Below, piece by piece: positions 1-6,206 of a DNA stretch of 6,249 nucleotides. Source of the DNA: an uncultured Rickettsiales bacterium (GTDB lineage Bacteria > Pseudomonadota > Alphaproteobacteria > Rickettsiales > UBA1997); the NCBI GenBank assembly GCA_937927795.1, contig CALBSF010000111.1, forward strand, positions 1 to 6,249, given 5' to 3'. The notes beneath the pieces were generated by a model. That model ran no database searches and was not told the origin of the DNA. It saw only the letters and a program-made list of their open reading frames with translations. Every line of letters begins with the position of its first letter. The first letter of the stretch is position 1. The position numbers and the translations under genes were made by a program.

Positions 1-2
1 AA

Positions 3-368
3 GCATATAAACTAATATTTAGCGAAATTCTCACAGCATTAAAATTACAAAAAGATGGTGGAAATTTTGTTATCAAAATATTTGAAACCTATACAAAAAT
101 AACTATTAAATTAATTCAAATGTTGAGGCAAGCATATTCCCAAGTGTACATATCTAAACCATATACATCAAGAATTTCAAATTCTGAAAAATACATCATA
201 TGCAAAGGATTTATAAAATCATCAATTTCTGTTAAAATTATATCAAAATTAGAAGTTCAACTGGAAACAATGAATAAAAACTCTCAATATCAAATATTAG
301 ATATGTTTACTGACATTAACTTGTCAGATTCAATATACAATGCCTATAAACAAATTAATTTAGATTTT
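3..368 (+). pseudogene. C-terminal fragment of an FtsJ/cap-type RNA 2'-O-methyltransferase, open at the window edge and joined to miaB
   Basis: The frame is open from the first complete codon at 3, so the ATG at 120 lies inside the homologous region and is probably not the start. The peptide shows the end of the Rossmann methyltransferase fold: GGNFVIKIF (codons 57-83), then KPYTSR and NSEKYIICK. The same order (gG.fv.KifD.fT, then KP.TSR.aNSEkYivCk.f) is seen in FtsJ-like enzymes of large DNA viruses and in eukaryotic cap-1 methyltransferases (CMTR1 type). Two of the four K-D-K-E catalytic residues are visible: the Lys at 75-77 and the Glu at 186-188. The first Lys and the Asp would lie before the window. 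The homology fades near INLDF at 354-368, where MiaB begins. The DNA is poorer in GC than the miaB part. A eukaryotic or viral source is inferred, not proven. The piece could not work alone because half the active site is missing. Confidence 0.65.
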
Positions 369-1331
369 TCTCCTAACGATAAATTTGACGTTCTGCCGCA
401 AAGTAAGGCAGGAGTTGGTTCTAGCTCTTTTGTTACGGTGCAAGAAGGCTGTGATAAATTTTGTACATTTTGCGTGGTTCCTTATACTAGAGGCGTTGAA
501 TATTCCCGCGAAGTTAAAAAAATCGTTGATAATGCCAAGCAGCTTGTTGATAAGGGTGTTAGCGAAATTTATCTGCTCGGACAAAATGTTAATGCATATC
601 ACGGTTTAGATGAAAATGGTAATTCGGCAACTTTAGCAAAATTAATTGAAGAAATCGCTAAAATTGATGATGTAAAAAGAATTCGCTATACCACCTCTCA
701 TCCAAAAGACATGTCGGATGATTTAATTTTTGCTCACCGCGATATTGAAAAATTAATGCCATTTTTACACTTACCGGTTCAATCTGGCTCGAACTCAGTG
801 CTTAAGGGCATGAACCGCAAACACACGCGCCAAGATTATTTTAAAATTATTGAAAAACTTCTTAAAAAAAGGCCGGATATGGGCTTGTCTTCAGATTTTA
901 TTGTTGGTTTTCCTGGTGAAACAGACAAGGATTTTGAAGATACATTAGATTTAGTAAAGCAAATCGGCTTTTCTCAATGCTATTCTTTTAAATATTCCCC
1001 GCGCCCTGGAACCCCAGCTGCTGAGGCCAAGATTCAAGTTGAAGAATCGGTTAAAGATGAGCGCCTAGCTAGGCTTCAAAAACTTTTAACGCAGCAACAA
1101 ATTTTATTTAATCAAAAATTTGAAAATCAAATAATGCCAGTTTTATTTGAAAAAGAAGCGCCAAAATCTGGTAAAAGTCAAGGTTGTCAAATCTTAGGAA
1201 AAAGCCCGTGGCTGCAGTCAGTTATAGTTGAAGTTGATAATGAAGAGATGGCAAAAAGTTACTTAGGGAAAATTGCGGATATTCAAGTTATAAAAGCAAG
1301 ACCAAGTAGTTTGATTGGGAAGTTTTTGTAA
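120..1331 (+). CDS. miaB: MiaB tRNA methylthiotransferase, N-terminal domain missing (fused to a foreign methyltransferase piece)
   Basis: MiaB is a radical-SAM enzyme that adds the 2-methylthio group to i6A37 of tRNAs reading UNN codons. From about residue 81 (position 360) the protein is a normal MiaB, counting from the ATG at 120. The radical-SAM cluster motif is C111-x3-C115-x2-C118 (CDKFCTFC), followed by LLGQNVNAYHG (152-162), HLPVQSGS (217-224), SDFIVGFPGET (258-268) and SPRPGTPA (293-300). The TRAM RNA-binding domain covers roughly 336-403. The UPF0004 domain, about the first 130-140 residues with the three Cys of the second 4Fe-4S cluster, is absent. Residues 1-80 instead match the end of an FtsJ-like methyltransferase. 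Without the second cluster the product should not methylthiolate tRNA. The frame runs open upstream to position 3, so 120 is only the first ATG in the window. The gene converges on rne. The MiaB identity is very secure; a functional product is unlikely. Confidence 0.9.
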   Translation: MLRQAYSQVYISKPYTSRISNSEKYIICKGFIKSSISVKIISKLEVQLETMNKNSQYQILDMFTDINLSDSIYNAYKQINLDFSPNDKFDVLPQSKAGVGSSSFVTVQEGCDKFCTFCVVPYTRGVEYSREVKKIVDNAKQLVDKGVSEIYLLGQNVNAYHGLDENGNSATLAKLIEEIAKIDDVKRIRYTTSHPKDMSDDLIFAHRDIEKLMPFLHLPVQSGSNSVLKGMNRKHTRQDYFKIIEKLLKKRPDMGLSSDFIVGFPGETDKDFEDTLDLVKQIGFSQCYSFKYSPRPGTPAAEAKIQVEESVKDERLARLQKLLTQQQILFNQKFENQIMPVLFEKEAPKSGKSQGCQILGKSPWLQSVIVEVDNEEMAKSYLGKIADIQVIKARPSSLIGKFL

Positions 1332-1364
1332 TTATTGTAAAAATTTACTAATTTAAATTAATTC

Positions 1365-1413
1365 AAACCCAAAAACCCAAACCCAAACCCAAACCCAAAC
1401 CCAAACCCAAACC
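1365..1413. repeat. AAACCC/GGGTTT hexamer tandem array, telomere-like and G-quadruplex-prone
   Basis: The plus strand carries seven CCC runs (starting at 1368, 1376, 1382, 1388, 1394, 1400 and 1406) separated by AAA, except for one AAAAA spacer after the first, and a trailing CC. The minus strand therefore reads (TTTGGG)n with seven G-triplets, enough to fold a G-quadruplex. TTTGGG is, as I recall it, one of the two repeat types (with TTGGGG) in Paramecium telomeres. The array is internal here, between the miaB stop and the terminator hairpin, so it may equally be a slippage-prone bacterial simple repeat. Confidence 0.9.
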
Positions 1414-1436
1414 TTAAATCAATTGCAACCATCCTC

Positions 1437-1527
1437 AAAAAAAACTGTCATCTCGAACGTAAGTGAGAGATCTCTTGAGTTTTACATAAAGAGATCTCTC
1501 ACTTACGTTCGAGATGACAGTCTTTTT
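1437..1527. terminator. Perfect 33-bp inverted repeat, probable bidirectional terminator between miaB and rne
   Basis: The arms at 1444-1476 and 1489-1521 are exact reverse complements around a 12-base loop (1477-1488). After one A/C mismatch (1443/1522) an A-run at 1438-1442 pairs with the T-run at 1523-1527. Seen from miaB the stem ends in a T-run; seen from rne the A-run also reads as Ts, so it fits a terminator for both converging genes. Each arm contains the self-complementary AGAGATCTCT (1466-1475 and 1490-1499) and a TCTCGA...GAGAGA sub-hairpin. The wording (GTCATCTCGA then GAGAGATCTC) resembles a dispersed intergenic hairpin repeat I remember from several bacterial genomes, so it may also be a mobile or repeated palindrome. 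That resemblance is from memory. Confidence 0.75.
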
Positions 1528-1585
1528 AAGGCATGTATTTGTTTTGCCTTGAATTGAAGTGAACTAATTGATTTGTAGATATAAA

Positions 1586-1621
1586 TATCATAGAGACCCG
1601 ATAAATCTTGCCTCTATGATA
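1586..1621 (-). terminator. Small hairpin just after the rne stop, possible weak terminator
   Basis: A 10-bp perfect stem (TATCATAGAG at 1586-1595 with CTCTATGATA at 1612-1621) encloses a 16-base loop. It begins 10 bases past the rne stop codon. On the minus strand it is followed by TTTATA instead of a clean T-run, so it is weaker than the large repeat further on. It may instead protect the 3' end of the rne mRNA. Confidence 0.4.
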
Positions 1622-1631
1622 GAAAAATAAG

Positions 1632-3602
1632 TTATTTAGAAAACATTCCAAATAAAGAGCCTAAGAAAGATTTCTTTTCCTCATTTCTATGATTTGAAAA
1701 TTTTCTGCGATTGTTATTATTGTGATGGTGGCGCTGATTATTATTATGATGAGGTTTTTTTCTTTGATTATTATGTCTTGGATTATTTCTTTCATTGCTT
1801 ACTTGCGCGACATCTTCAACCGCTTCATCTTGTGAATAATTATCGAAATAGCTTTTTTCAAGCTCAAGTTTATTAACTTTTCCAACCTCAACTTCCATTT
1901 CAAGCTCTTGTCTTTCTTCATCTGAAAGGCTTTTGCGTTTTTTGATGTTAAAGCCATTACTTCCCAAATCATCGCTTGGATGCATGAAAATATGAACATT
2001 GTAATTTTTTTCAGTAGAAATTATTTCATTCTTTTTGAAATTCATTAAATAAGCAATGGTTTGCGCGCTGGCATAGATGTAAATCACCCCAGTTTGCTTA
2101 TCAGAGCAGGCATGTCTAATTGAGCGTAAAATACTAACAGCTAAAATTTCAACTGAGCGAACATAGCCAGTTCCGTTGCAATGTTTGCAAGGTTCAGTAA
2201 TGGTTTCAAAAAAGCTTGCTCCAAGTCTTTGGCGCGACATTTCAAGAAGTCCAAAAACACTGATTCTGCCAAGCTGAATGCGGGCGCGATCATTTTGTAA
2301 TTCATCTCTTAAAGCTCTTTCAACATTACGACGATTTCTTTGGTCATACATGTCAATAAAATCGATCACAATTAAGCCCGCTAAATCGCGAAGACGAAGT
2401 TGTTTGGCAATTTCTCTAGCCGCTTCTAAGTTAGTGTTGTAAGCGGTTTCTTCCACATTATTTTCTTTGGTAGATCTTCCTGAGTTCACATCAACCGCAA
2501 CCAAAGCCTCGGTGTGGTCAATAACAATTGTTCCGCCAGATGGAAGTTGAATTTGTTTTTCGTAAAGTGCAGAAATTTGTTGTTCAACGCGATATTTATT
2601 GAACACAGGAACTCTTTCATCATGAAGCTTGATGTTGTGAGTCATTGTTGGCATTGTAAGCTTAGAAAAGTTCATCACTTCTTCAAAAGCAGCGGCGCCT
2701 TCAACAATAACCTCTTTTACTTGCTCATTATAAACATCACGAATACATCTTTTAATAACATCATCTTCACCATGAATAAAAGACGGCGCCTTAGAAGATT
2801 GAGAAGATTGTTTGATGCTTTCCCAAAGTCTTGAAAGATAGTCATAATCTCTTTTGATATCTTCTGGTTTTTTGCCAACGCCAGCAGTTCTAACAATAAC
2901 TGAGCGATCATTGGGGATATTTAATTCATTTAAAATTGATTTTAGTAATTTGCGATCACGAAAACTTTCAACTTTCTTGGAAACGCCACCTTTATTAGGT
3001 GTGTTTGACATTAAAACGCAATATTTTCCAGCCAAAGAAACATAAGTTGTCATTGAGGCGCCTTTATTGCCGCGCTCTTCTTTAGAAACTTGAACCAATA
3101 ATAATTGTCCAGGTTTTATAACATCTTGAATTTGATAGCGTTTGTAAATGTTGTAAATATTTCCTCTATAGCCAGTATCAGTTTCATCTTCCACCGAGTA
3201 AGCGCCAGTAACGATTGAGGCATCACTATCTTCTTCATCTTTTTCACCTTTTTCAGAAGTGGTTTTGATTGGATGATTTTCTTCCTCATCATCTGTTTTA
3301 TTTTGAGAATTTTCACTATTTAAGTTTAATTCACGAAGTTTTTGTCTCTCACTTTCAGGAATTTGGTAATAGTCAGGATGAATGTCAGAAAATGGTAAAA
3401 AACCATGGCGATCAGAGCCATAATCAACAAAAGCAGACTGTAGTGAAGCCTCAACTCTAGTTACTTTGGCGTAATAAATATTACCTTTGATTTGTTTGAT
3501 AGATATTGCTTCGCGGTCAAAATCTTGAAGAATTCCATCATCCAAAACTGCGATTCTGGTCTCTTCGCGATGGGCAGCATCGATTATTATTGTTTTGTTC
3601 AT
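1632..3602 (-). CDS. rne: Ribonuclease E/G family endoribonuclease (RNase E)
   Basis: RNase E cuts single-stranded, AU-rich RNA and matures rRNA and tRNA. The 656-residue protein starts with the family N-terminus (MNKTIIIDAAHREETR). An S1 RNA-binding domain (about 36-195) is split by an acidic, low-complexity insert at roughly 92-145. The 5'-sensor/RNase H-like region follows. The DNase I-like catalytic part has AVDVNSGR (369-376) and IVIDFIDM (411-418); D371 and D414 match the two Mg-binding Asp of the E. coli enzyme (D303, D346). The Zn-link is C472-x2-C475 (CKHC), needed for tetramer formation. The tail at about 603-640 is rich in Asn, His, Arg and Lys and ends in a short hydrophobic segment (SFLGSLFGMF). 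The long E. coli-type degradosome scaffold is absent. It lies downstream of cutA on the same strand, 197 bases away. No clear Shine-Dalgarno sequence precedes the ATG at 3602. The gene looks intact. Confidence 0.96.
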   Translation of the reverse strand: MNKTIIIDAAHREETRIAVLDDGILQDFDREAISIKQIKGNIYYAKVTRVEASLQSAFVDYGSDRHGFLPFSDIHPDYYQIPESERQKLRELNLNSENSQNKTDDEEENHPIKTTSEKGEKDEEDSDASIVTGAYSVEDETDTGYRGNIYNIYKRYQIQDVIKPGQLLLVQVSKEERGNKGASMTTYVSLAGKYCVLMSNTPNKGGVSKKVESFRDRKLLKSILNELNIPNDRSVIVRTAGVGKKPEDIKRDYDYLSRLWESIKQSSQSSKAPSFIHGEDDVIKRCIRDVYNEQVKEVIVEGAAAFEEVMNFSKLTMPTMTHNIKLHDERVPVFNKYRVEQQISALYEKQIQLPSGGTIVIDHTEALVAVDVNSGRSTKENNVEETAYNTNLEAAREIAKQLRLRDLAGLIVIDFIDMYDQRNRRNVERALRDELQNDRARIQLGRISVFGLLEMSRQRLGASFFETITEPCKHCNGTGYVRSVEILAVSILRSIRHACSDKQTGVIYIYASAQTIAYLMNFKKNEIISTEKNYNVHIFMHPSDDLGSNGFNIKKRKSLSDEERQELEMEVEVGKVNKLELEKSYFDNYSQDEAVEDVAQVSNERNNPRHNNQRKKPHHNNNQRHHHNNNNRRKFSNHRNEEKKSFLGSLFGMFSK

Positions 3603-3799
3603 ATTCGTTGTTTATGTTTAAATTAATTGGCAATGAAAGGCAGCCATTTCCTACAGCAAAGCGGGTTTGCATCTTATTTTTGCAAAAAGCATTAATATGT
3701 GTAATTAAAAGAAATAGCAGTTCCATCAAAAATATTGTTTTCAAATTTGGTGTTTGTTGACAAATTATAAAATAGTGAAAAAAACTTATTATACTAGTT
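3603..3799 (-). promoter_or_regulatory. Gap between cutA and rne; candidate rne promoter and 5' leader
   Basis: On the minus strand two perfect TATAAT hexamers face rne, at 3769-3764 and 3793-3788. Neither has a good TTGACA partner 16-18 bases upstream, so they are weak candidates in AT-rich DNA. Starting from the first, the leader would be about 160 bases. Long rne leaders serve feedback control in E. coli; here only a 5-bp stem (GCAAA 3656-3660 with TTTGC 3666-3670) and a T5GCA5 palindrome (3677-3688) are visible. A plus-strand TTGACA at 3757-3762 has no properly spaced -10 box. Confidence 0.3.
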
Positions 3800-4111
3800 T
3801 TATTTTAGATTCGAGTTAAACCATTTTAAGTATTCCTTAGAAATTTCATCAATTTTAACCGAAAAAATTTGAGGCACTTCATAAGGATGATTTTTTTTGA
3901 TGACTCTTTTGATTTGCTGAAATAAAGTTTTTTTAGTCTTAATTGTAACTAAAATTTCTTTAGAATTTTCGATTTTTTCTTGCCACAAATAATAACTATC
4001 AATTTTTTTAAGCTCGACGCAGGCCGCAAGTTTTTGATTTAGAAGAATTTGCGCCAGATTTTGTGCTTGATTTAATTTTGGATAAGTTGTTTGAATAATA
4101 ATAAATTCCAT
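3800..4111 (-). CDS. cutA: CutA family divalent-cation tolerance protein
   Basis: CutA is a small, highly stable trimer with a ferredoxin-like fold related to PII proteins. It was linked to copper tolerance in E. coli, but its true role is unsettled. The 103-residue length is typical of bacterial CutA. Signature stretches are LAACVE (28-33) and HPYEVP (75-80), and C31 and H75 match the Cys and His positions proposed as copper ligands in the E. coli protein. A Tyr/Trp-rich strand (SYYLWQEKIE) and the closing EYLKWFNSNL also fit the family. The ATG at 4111-4109 directly abuts the ATG of the divergent phosphodiesterase gene (CATATG), so its promoter must lie inside that gene. It reads toward rne and may be co-transcribed with it. 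Confidence 0.92.
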   Translation of the reverse strand: MEFIIIQTTYPKLNQAQNLAQILLNQKLAACVELKKIDSYYLWQEKIENSKEILVTIKTKKTLFQQIKRVIKKNHPYEVPQIFSVKIDEISKEYLKWFNSNLK

Positions 4112-4744
4112 ATGATAAAATTATTTTCCCATCGCGGTTTGGTAAGCCAAGGAATTAAACAAAATTCTATTGCCAGCTTAAATAATGCCTATAAATCAGG
4201 CTTTAGAGCAATTGAATTTGATATTTGGTTTTTGAATAATAAATTATTACTCAAGCATGATAAACCAAAAGATGGTGAAATTTTACCAGAATTTAAAGAA
4301 TTTTTGCTATATAAAAATGATTTACAATATTGGCTGGATTTCAAGAATTTAGATGGCAGTAATGCAAAAAGCGCTTTGTTGGAAGTAAAAAAACATCTAA
4401 ATGCCAATCAAATTAATATGGAAAAAGTTTATTTTGCTCCATTTATTACCGATTATATTGCGGCTATAGAAATTTTTAATATTATTAGAGATGTTTTTGG
4501 CGATGTAAAAATTATGGCGGTTTGTGAAAAATTAGAACATGAAAATGACTTGATTTTGCTAAGCAAATTCCTAATTCAAAACCAAATTAAACATCTTTCA
4601 ATTTTTCATCAATTGCTAAATCAAAGAGTTTGTGATATTTTATTGGGAATAGAAATTTTTGCTTGGACTGTGAATGATAAAAACAGATTTGAAGAACTAA
4701 AAAAACTAGGAATAAAAAATTTTGCAACCGATATAATTTTATGA
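4112..4744 (+). CDS. Glycerophosphodiester phosphodiesterase-like protein (GDPD fold)
   Basis: Enzymes of this family hydrolyse glycerophosphodiesters from phospholipid turnover to glycerol-3-phosphate and an alcohol. The 210-residue protein shows the TIM-barrel landmarks: HRG at 7-9, E35-x-D37 (metal site), KHD with H49-D50, and AWTVND near the C-terminus, ending in the usual TD turn. Two common elements are changed: the usual E-N-T after HRG reads QNS (17-19), and the third metal-binding Glu position appears to be D76 (YWLDFK). Activity is therefore likely but not certain. There is no signal peptide, so it should be cytosolic. The ATG at 4112 was chosen because HRG normally lies close to the N-terminus. 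An in-frame TTG at 4091 would extend the protein back into cutA. The stop overlaps the next gene by four bases (ATGA), indicating co-transcription and translational coupling. Confidence 0.85.
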   Translation: MIKLFSHRGLVSQGIKQNSIASLNNAYKSGFRAIEFDIWFLNNKLLLKHDKPKDGEILPEFKEFLLYKNDLQYWLDFKNLDGSNAKSALLEVKKHLNANQINMEKVYFAPFITDYIAAIEIFNIIRDVFGDVKIMAVCEKLEHENDLILLSKFLIQNQIKHLSIFHQLLNQRVCDILLGIEIFAWTVNDKNRFEELKKLGIKNFATDIIL

Positions 4745-5481
4745 CAAAAAAAATAGTTAGCGCGGCTTTCGTGATGATTGGAGACGAAATTCTTTCTGGT
4801 CGAACTGAAGATAAAAATCTAAATTTTTTAGCTAAAGGCCTTGCTGAAATTGGAATTAATTTAAAGCAGGTTAGGGTAGTTCCTGACAAAGAAGAAGAAA
4901 TTATTTTTGCAGTTAATGAGGTAAGAAAAAAGTTCGATTATGTTTTTACTAGCGGTGGAATCGGGCCAACTCATGATGATATCACTTCTTTATCAATTGC
5001 AAAAGCATTGAATGACAAGTTGATTCAGCATGAAAAAGCTACAGAAATTTTAGAGCAATATTACGGCAAAGAAAATGTTAATGAAGCGAGATTAAAAATG
5101 GCTTTTGTGCCAAGCAAGGCAAGCTTGCTTGATAATCCGGTGTCATCAGCTCCAGGCTTTAGAATTGAAAATATTTTTGTGATGGCAGGAGTTCCTAAAA
5201 TTTTTCAAGCAATGTTCGCTGCGGCAAAAAAAGAATTAATTGGCGGCGAAAAAACCAAATCAAGAGAAGTAAAAATAAATTTAACTGAGAGCGTAATCGC
5301 TGAAGATTTAACTAATTTGCAAGCTCTTTATCCAGAAGTTTCAATGGGTAGCTATCCTTTTGATGGTGGAACTTCCTTAGTATTTCGTAGTGTCAATTAT
5401 GATGATCTTGATAAATCAGTTGAAGATATGATTAAACTTCTTGAAAGAATAAAAACAAATTCAATAATCAGTGTTAATTGA
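4741..5481 (+). CDS. CinA N-terminal/MoaB-type (molybdopterin-binding fold) protein
   Basis: The 246-residue protein carries the MoCF-biosynthesis/CinA N-terminal domain in its first 170 residues: GDEILSG (14-20), TSGGIGPTHDD (70-80), the nucleotide/pterin-binding loop, and VMAGVPKIF (147-155). About 75 more residues follow, but the C-terminal PncC/CinA nicotinamide-nucleotide deamidase domain is missing. It therefore matches the stand-alone COG1058 proteins common in alphaproteobacteria, often annotated as competence/damage-inducible protein A. Members have been reported to act on ADP-ribose-type pyrophosphates. No molybdenum-cofactor gene is nearby, so a cofactor role is not supported here. 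Its ATG overlaps the preceding stop (ATGA) and there is no separate ribosome-binding site, so translation is probably coupled. The virB8-like gene follows after 15 bases. The fold assignment is secure; the substrate is not. Confidence 0.9.
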   Translation: MTKKIVSAAFVMIGDEILSGRTEDKNLNFLAKGLAEIGINLKQVRVVPDKEEEIIFAVNEVRKKFDYVFTSGGIGPTHDDITSLSIAKALNDKLIQHEKATEILEQYYGKENVNEARLKMAFVPSKASLLDNPVSSAPGFRIENIFVMAGVPKIFQAMFAAAKKELIGGEKTKSREVKINLTESVIAEDLTNLQALYPEVSMGSYPFDGGTSLVFRSVNYDDLDKSVEDMIKLLERIKTNSIISVN

Positions 5482-5496
5482 ATTATTTAATTATAA

Positions 5497-6018
5497 ATGG
5501 AAAAAAAGCTAGAAGAGCTACAAACACAAAGCGATGAGCAGGCTAAAGAATATTTTGAATTTATCAAAACTTCAGTAGCTGATAAGTCTTATTTTAAAGA
5601 TGCTTTTGACTGGTATTGTTTTCGATATATCAGTCCAATTTGCGATCGCACTTTATTGATTTTTGGGGCGATGATTGCTGCTGTGGTTTTGTTTTTTCTA
5701 ATTGTGATGATTGAAGGCACTTTTCCTTTAGTAGAAAGAACTCCGATAATTGTTGAGGCCAAAGATCAATCTAAATTTTTCCCCAATTTAATCGAATTAA
5801 AGCCAAAAAAAGAAAGTGTTGGATATGATTCTCAGATCAGAACGGTTGATGAAGCTGTTGCAAAATATCTAGTTTCCTTCTATGTTAAGACTAGAGAGGG
5901 CTTTGATTTTAGTAAGGCTGAGGTTGAAGATGTGAATAAAAAATTTAATTATATTAAAAACAGCAAAAATAATGAGTTAAATGAAAATTTTATTAAAATG
6001 ATAAATAATAACGGATAA
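5497..6018 (+). CDS. virB8: VirB8-like type IV secretion inner-membrane protein, C-terminus lost at a junction
   Basis: VirB8 is a bitopic inner-membrane protein that helps assemble the type IV secretion channel. The visible layout fits: a cytosolic N-terminus, FDWYCFRY (37-44) just before the membrane like the usual WY..RY motif, one transmembrane helix at about 52-73, then a periplasmic NTF2-like domain with PIIVEA and VDEAVAKYLVSFYVKTREGFDF (117-138, matching the family's helix ending in YV..RE.Y). Known VirB8 proteins have about 220-240 residues; this one stops at 173. The last residues (MINNNG) run into minus-strand channel-like sequence, so the stop at 6016 is probably made by the junction and is not the gene's own end. 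The missing part holds much of the beta-sheet and the dimer surface. It lies 15 bases after the cinA-like gene with no Shine-Dalgarno sequence. No other vir gene is in the window. It could be a divergent Rickettsiales VirB8 paralogue. Confidence 0.75.
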   Translation: MEKKLEELQTQSDEQAKEYFEFIKTSVADKSYFKDAFDWYCFRYISPICDRTLLIFGAMIAAVVLFFLIVMIEGTFPLVERTPIIVEAKDQSKFFPNLIELKPKKESVGYDSQIRTVDEAVAKYLVSFYVKTREGFDFSKAEVEDVNKKFNYIKNSKNNELNENFIKMINNNG

Positions 6019-6203
6019 TTTATCTCAGTAATAAAGCAGACCATTAGCGTTTGACATAGATTTTCCTTTAATTCTTCAGAGTAGAACTCATCAAAAAAGT
6101 AGTAAAACGCGATTAAAGTGAATAAATAAACTACTATAACAAGAAGAATAAGAGTGAGAATTAATTGTAAATAGTTAGTGACAAGTAGCAATGGAAATCT
6201 TGT
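6015..6203 (-). pseudogene. Fragment of an IP3/ryanodine-receptor-like calcium channel pore (eukaryotic type)
   Basis: Read on the minus strand, the peptide has a hydrophobic helix (LQLILTLILLVIVVYLFTLIAF in two overlapping stretches), then FYYFFDEFY, then C-Q-T-L-M-V-C-F-I-T ending in INY. This follows the S5 helix and pore loop of IP3 and ryanodine receptors: VVYL(Y/F)..(V/I)(A/G)(F/Y).FF, and C.(T/D)(L/M)(L/M).C with the same six-residue Cys spacing. The match stops just before the GxRxGGG selectivity filter, exactly where virB8 begins on the other strand. Upstream in frame are a TGA (6206-6204) and a TAA (6245-6243). These could mean an intron, a ciliate-type code for the TAA, or decay. 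This family is not expected in bacteria. Protist origin is inferred. Confidence 0.6.
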
Positions 6204-6206
6204 TCA

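Noticed and set aside
1365..1413. CRISPR-like or coding interpretation of the hexamer array
   Set aside because: There are no spacers between longer repeats and no open gene across it. It is a simple tandem repeat.
1332..1631. A tRNA or small RNA gene in the gap
   Set aside because: Neither hairpin fits a cloverleaf, and no tRNA T-loop (GTTCRANNC) or conserved ncRNA motif was found.
2514..2834. Plus-strand 106-codon frame inside rne
   Set aside because: It lies antisense to the conserved catalytic region of RNase E, and its composition is explained by the rne codons.
3538..3744. Minus-strand 68-codon frame with a signal-peptide-like start, overlapping the rne start
   Set aside because: It lacks recognisable homology or a ribosome-binding site, and its second half is an out-of-frame shadow of rne. 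The hydrophobic start can arise by chance in T-rich DNA.
3757..3762. Plus-strand TTGACA as a promoter -35 box
   Set aside because: The nearest TATTAT is 24 bases away, and the genes downstream on this strand start more than 300 bases later. The genes next to it run on the minus strand.
4091..4111. TTG start that would extend the phosphodiesterase by seven residues into cutA
   Set aside because: The added residues (Asn/Lys-rich) are not part of the family, and HRG normally lies close to the N-terminus, as it does from the ATG at 4112.
4587..4889. Minus-strand 100-codon frame across the phosphodiesterase/cinA-like overlap
   Set aside because: It is antisense to two well-supported genes and shows no recognisable domain.
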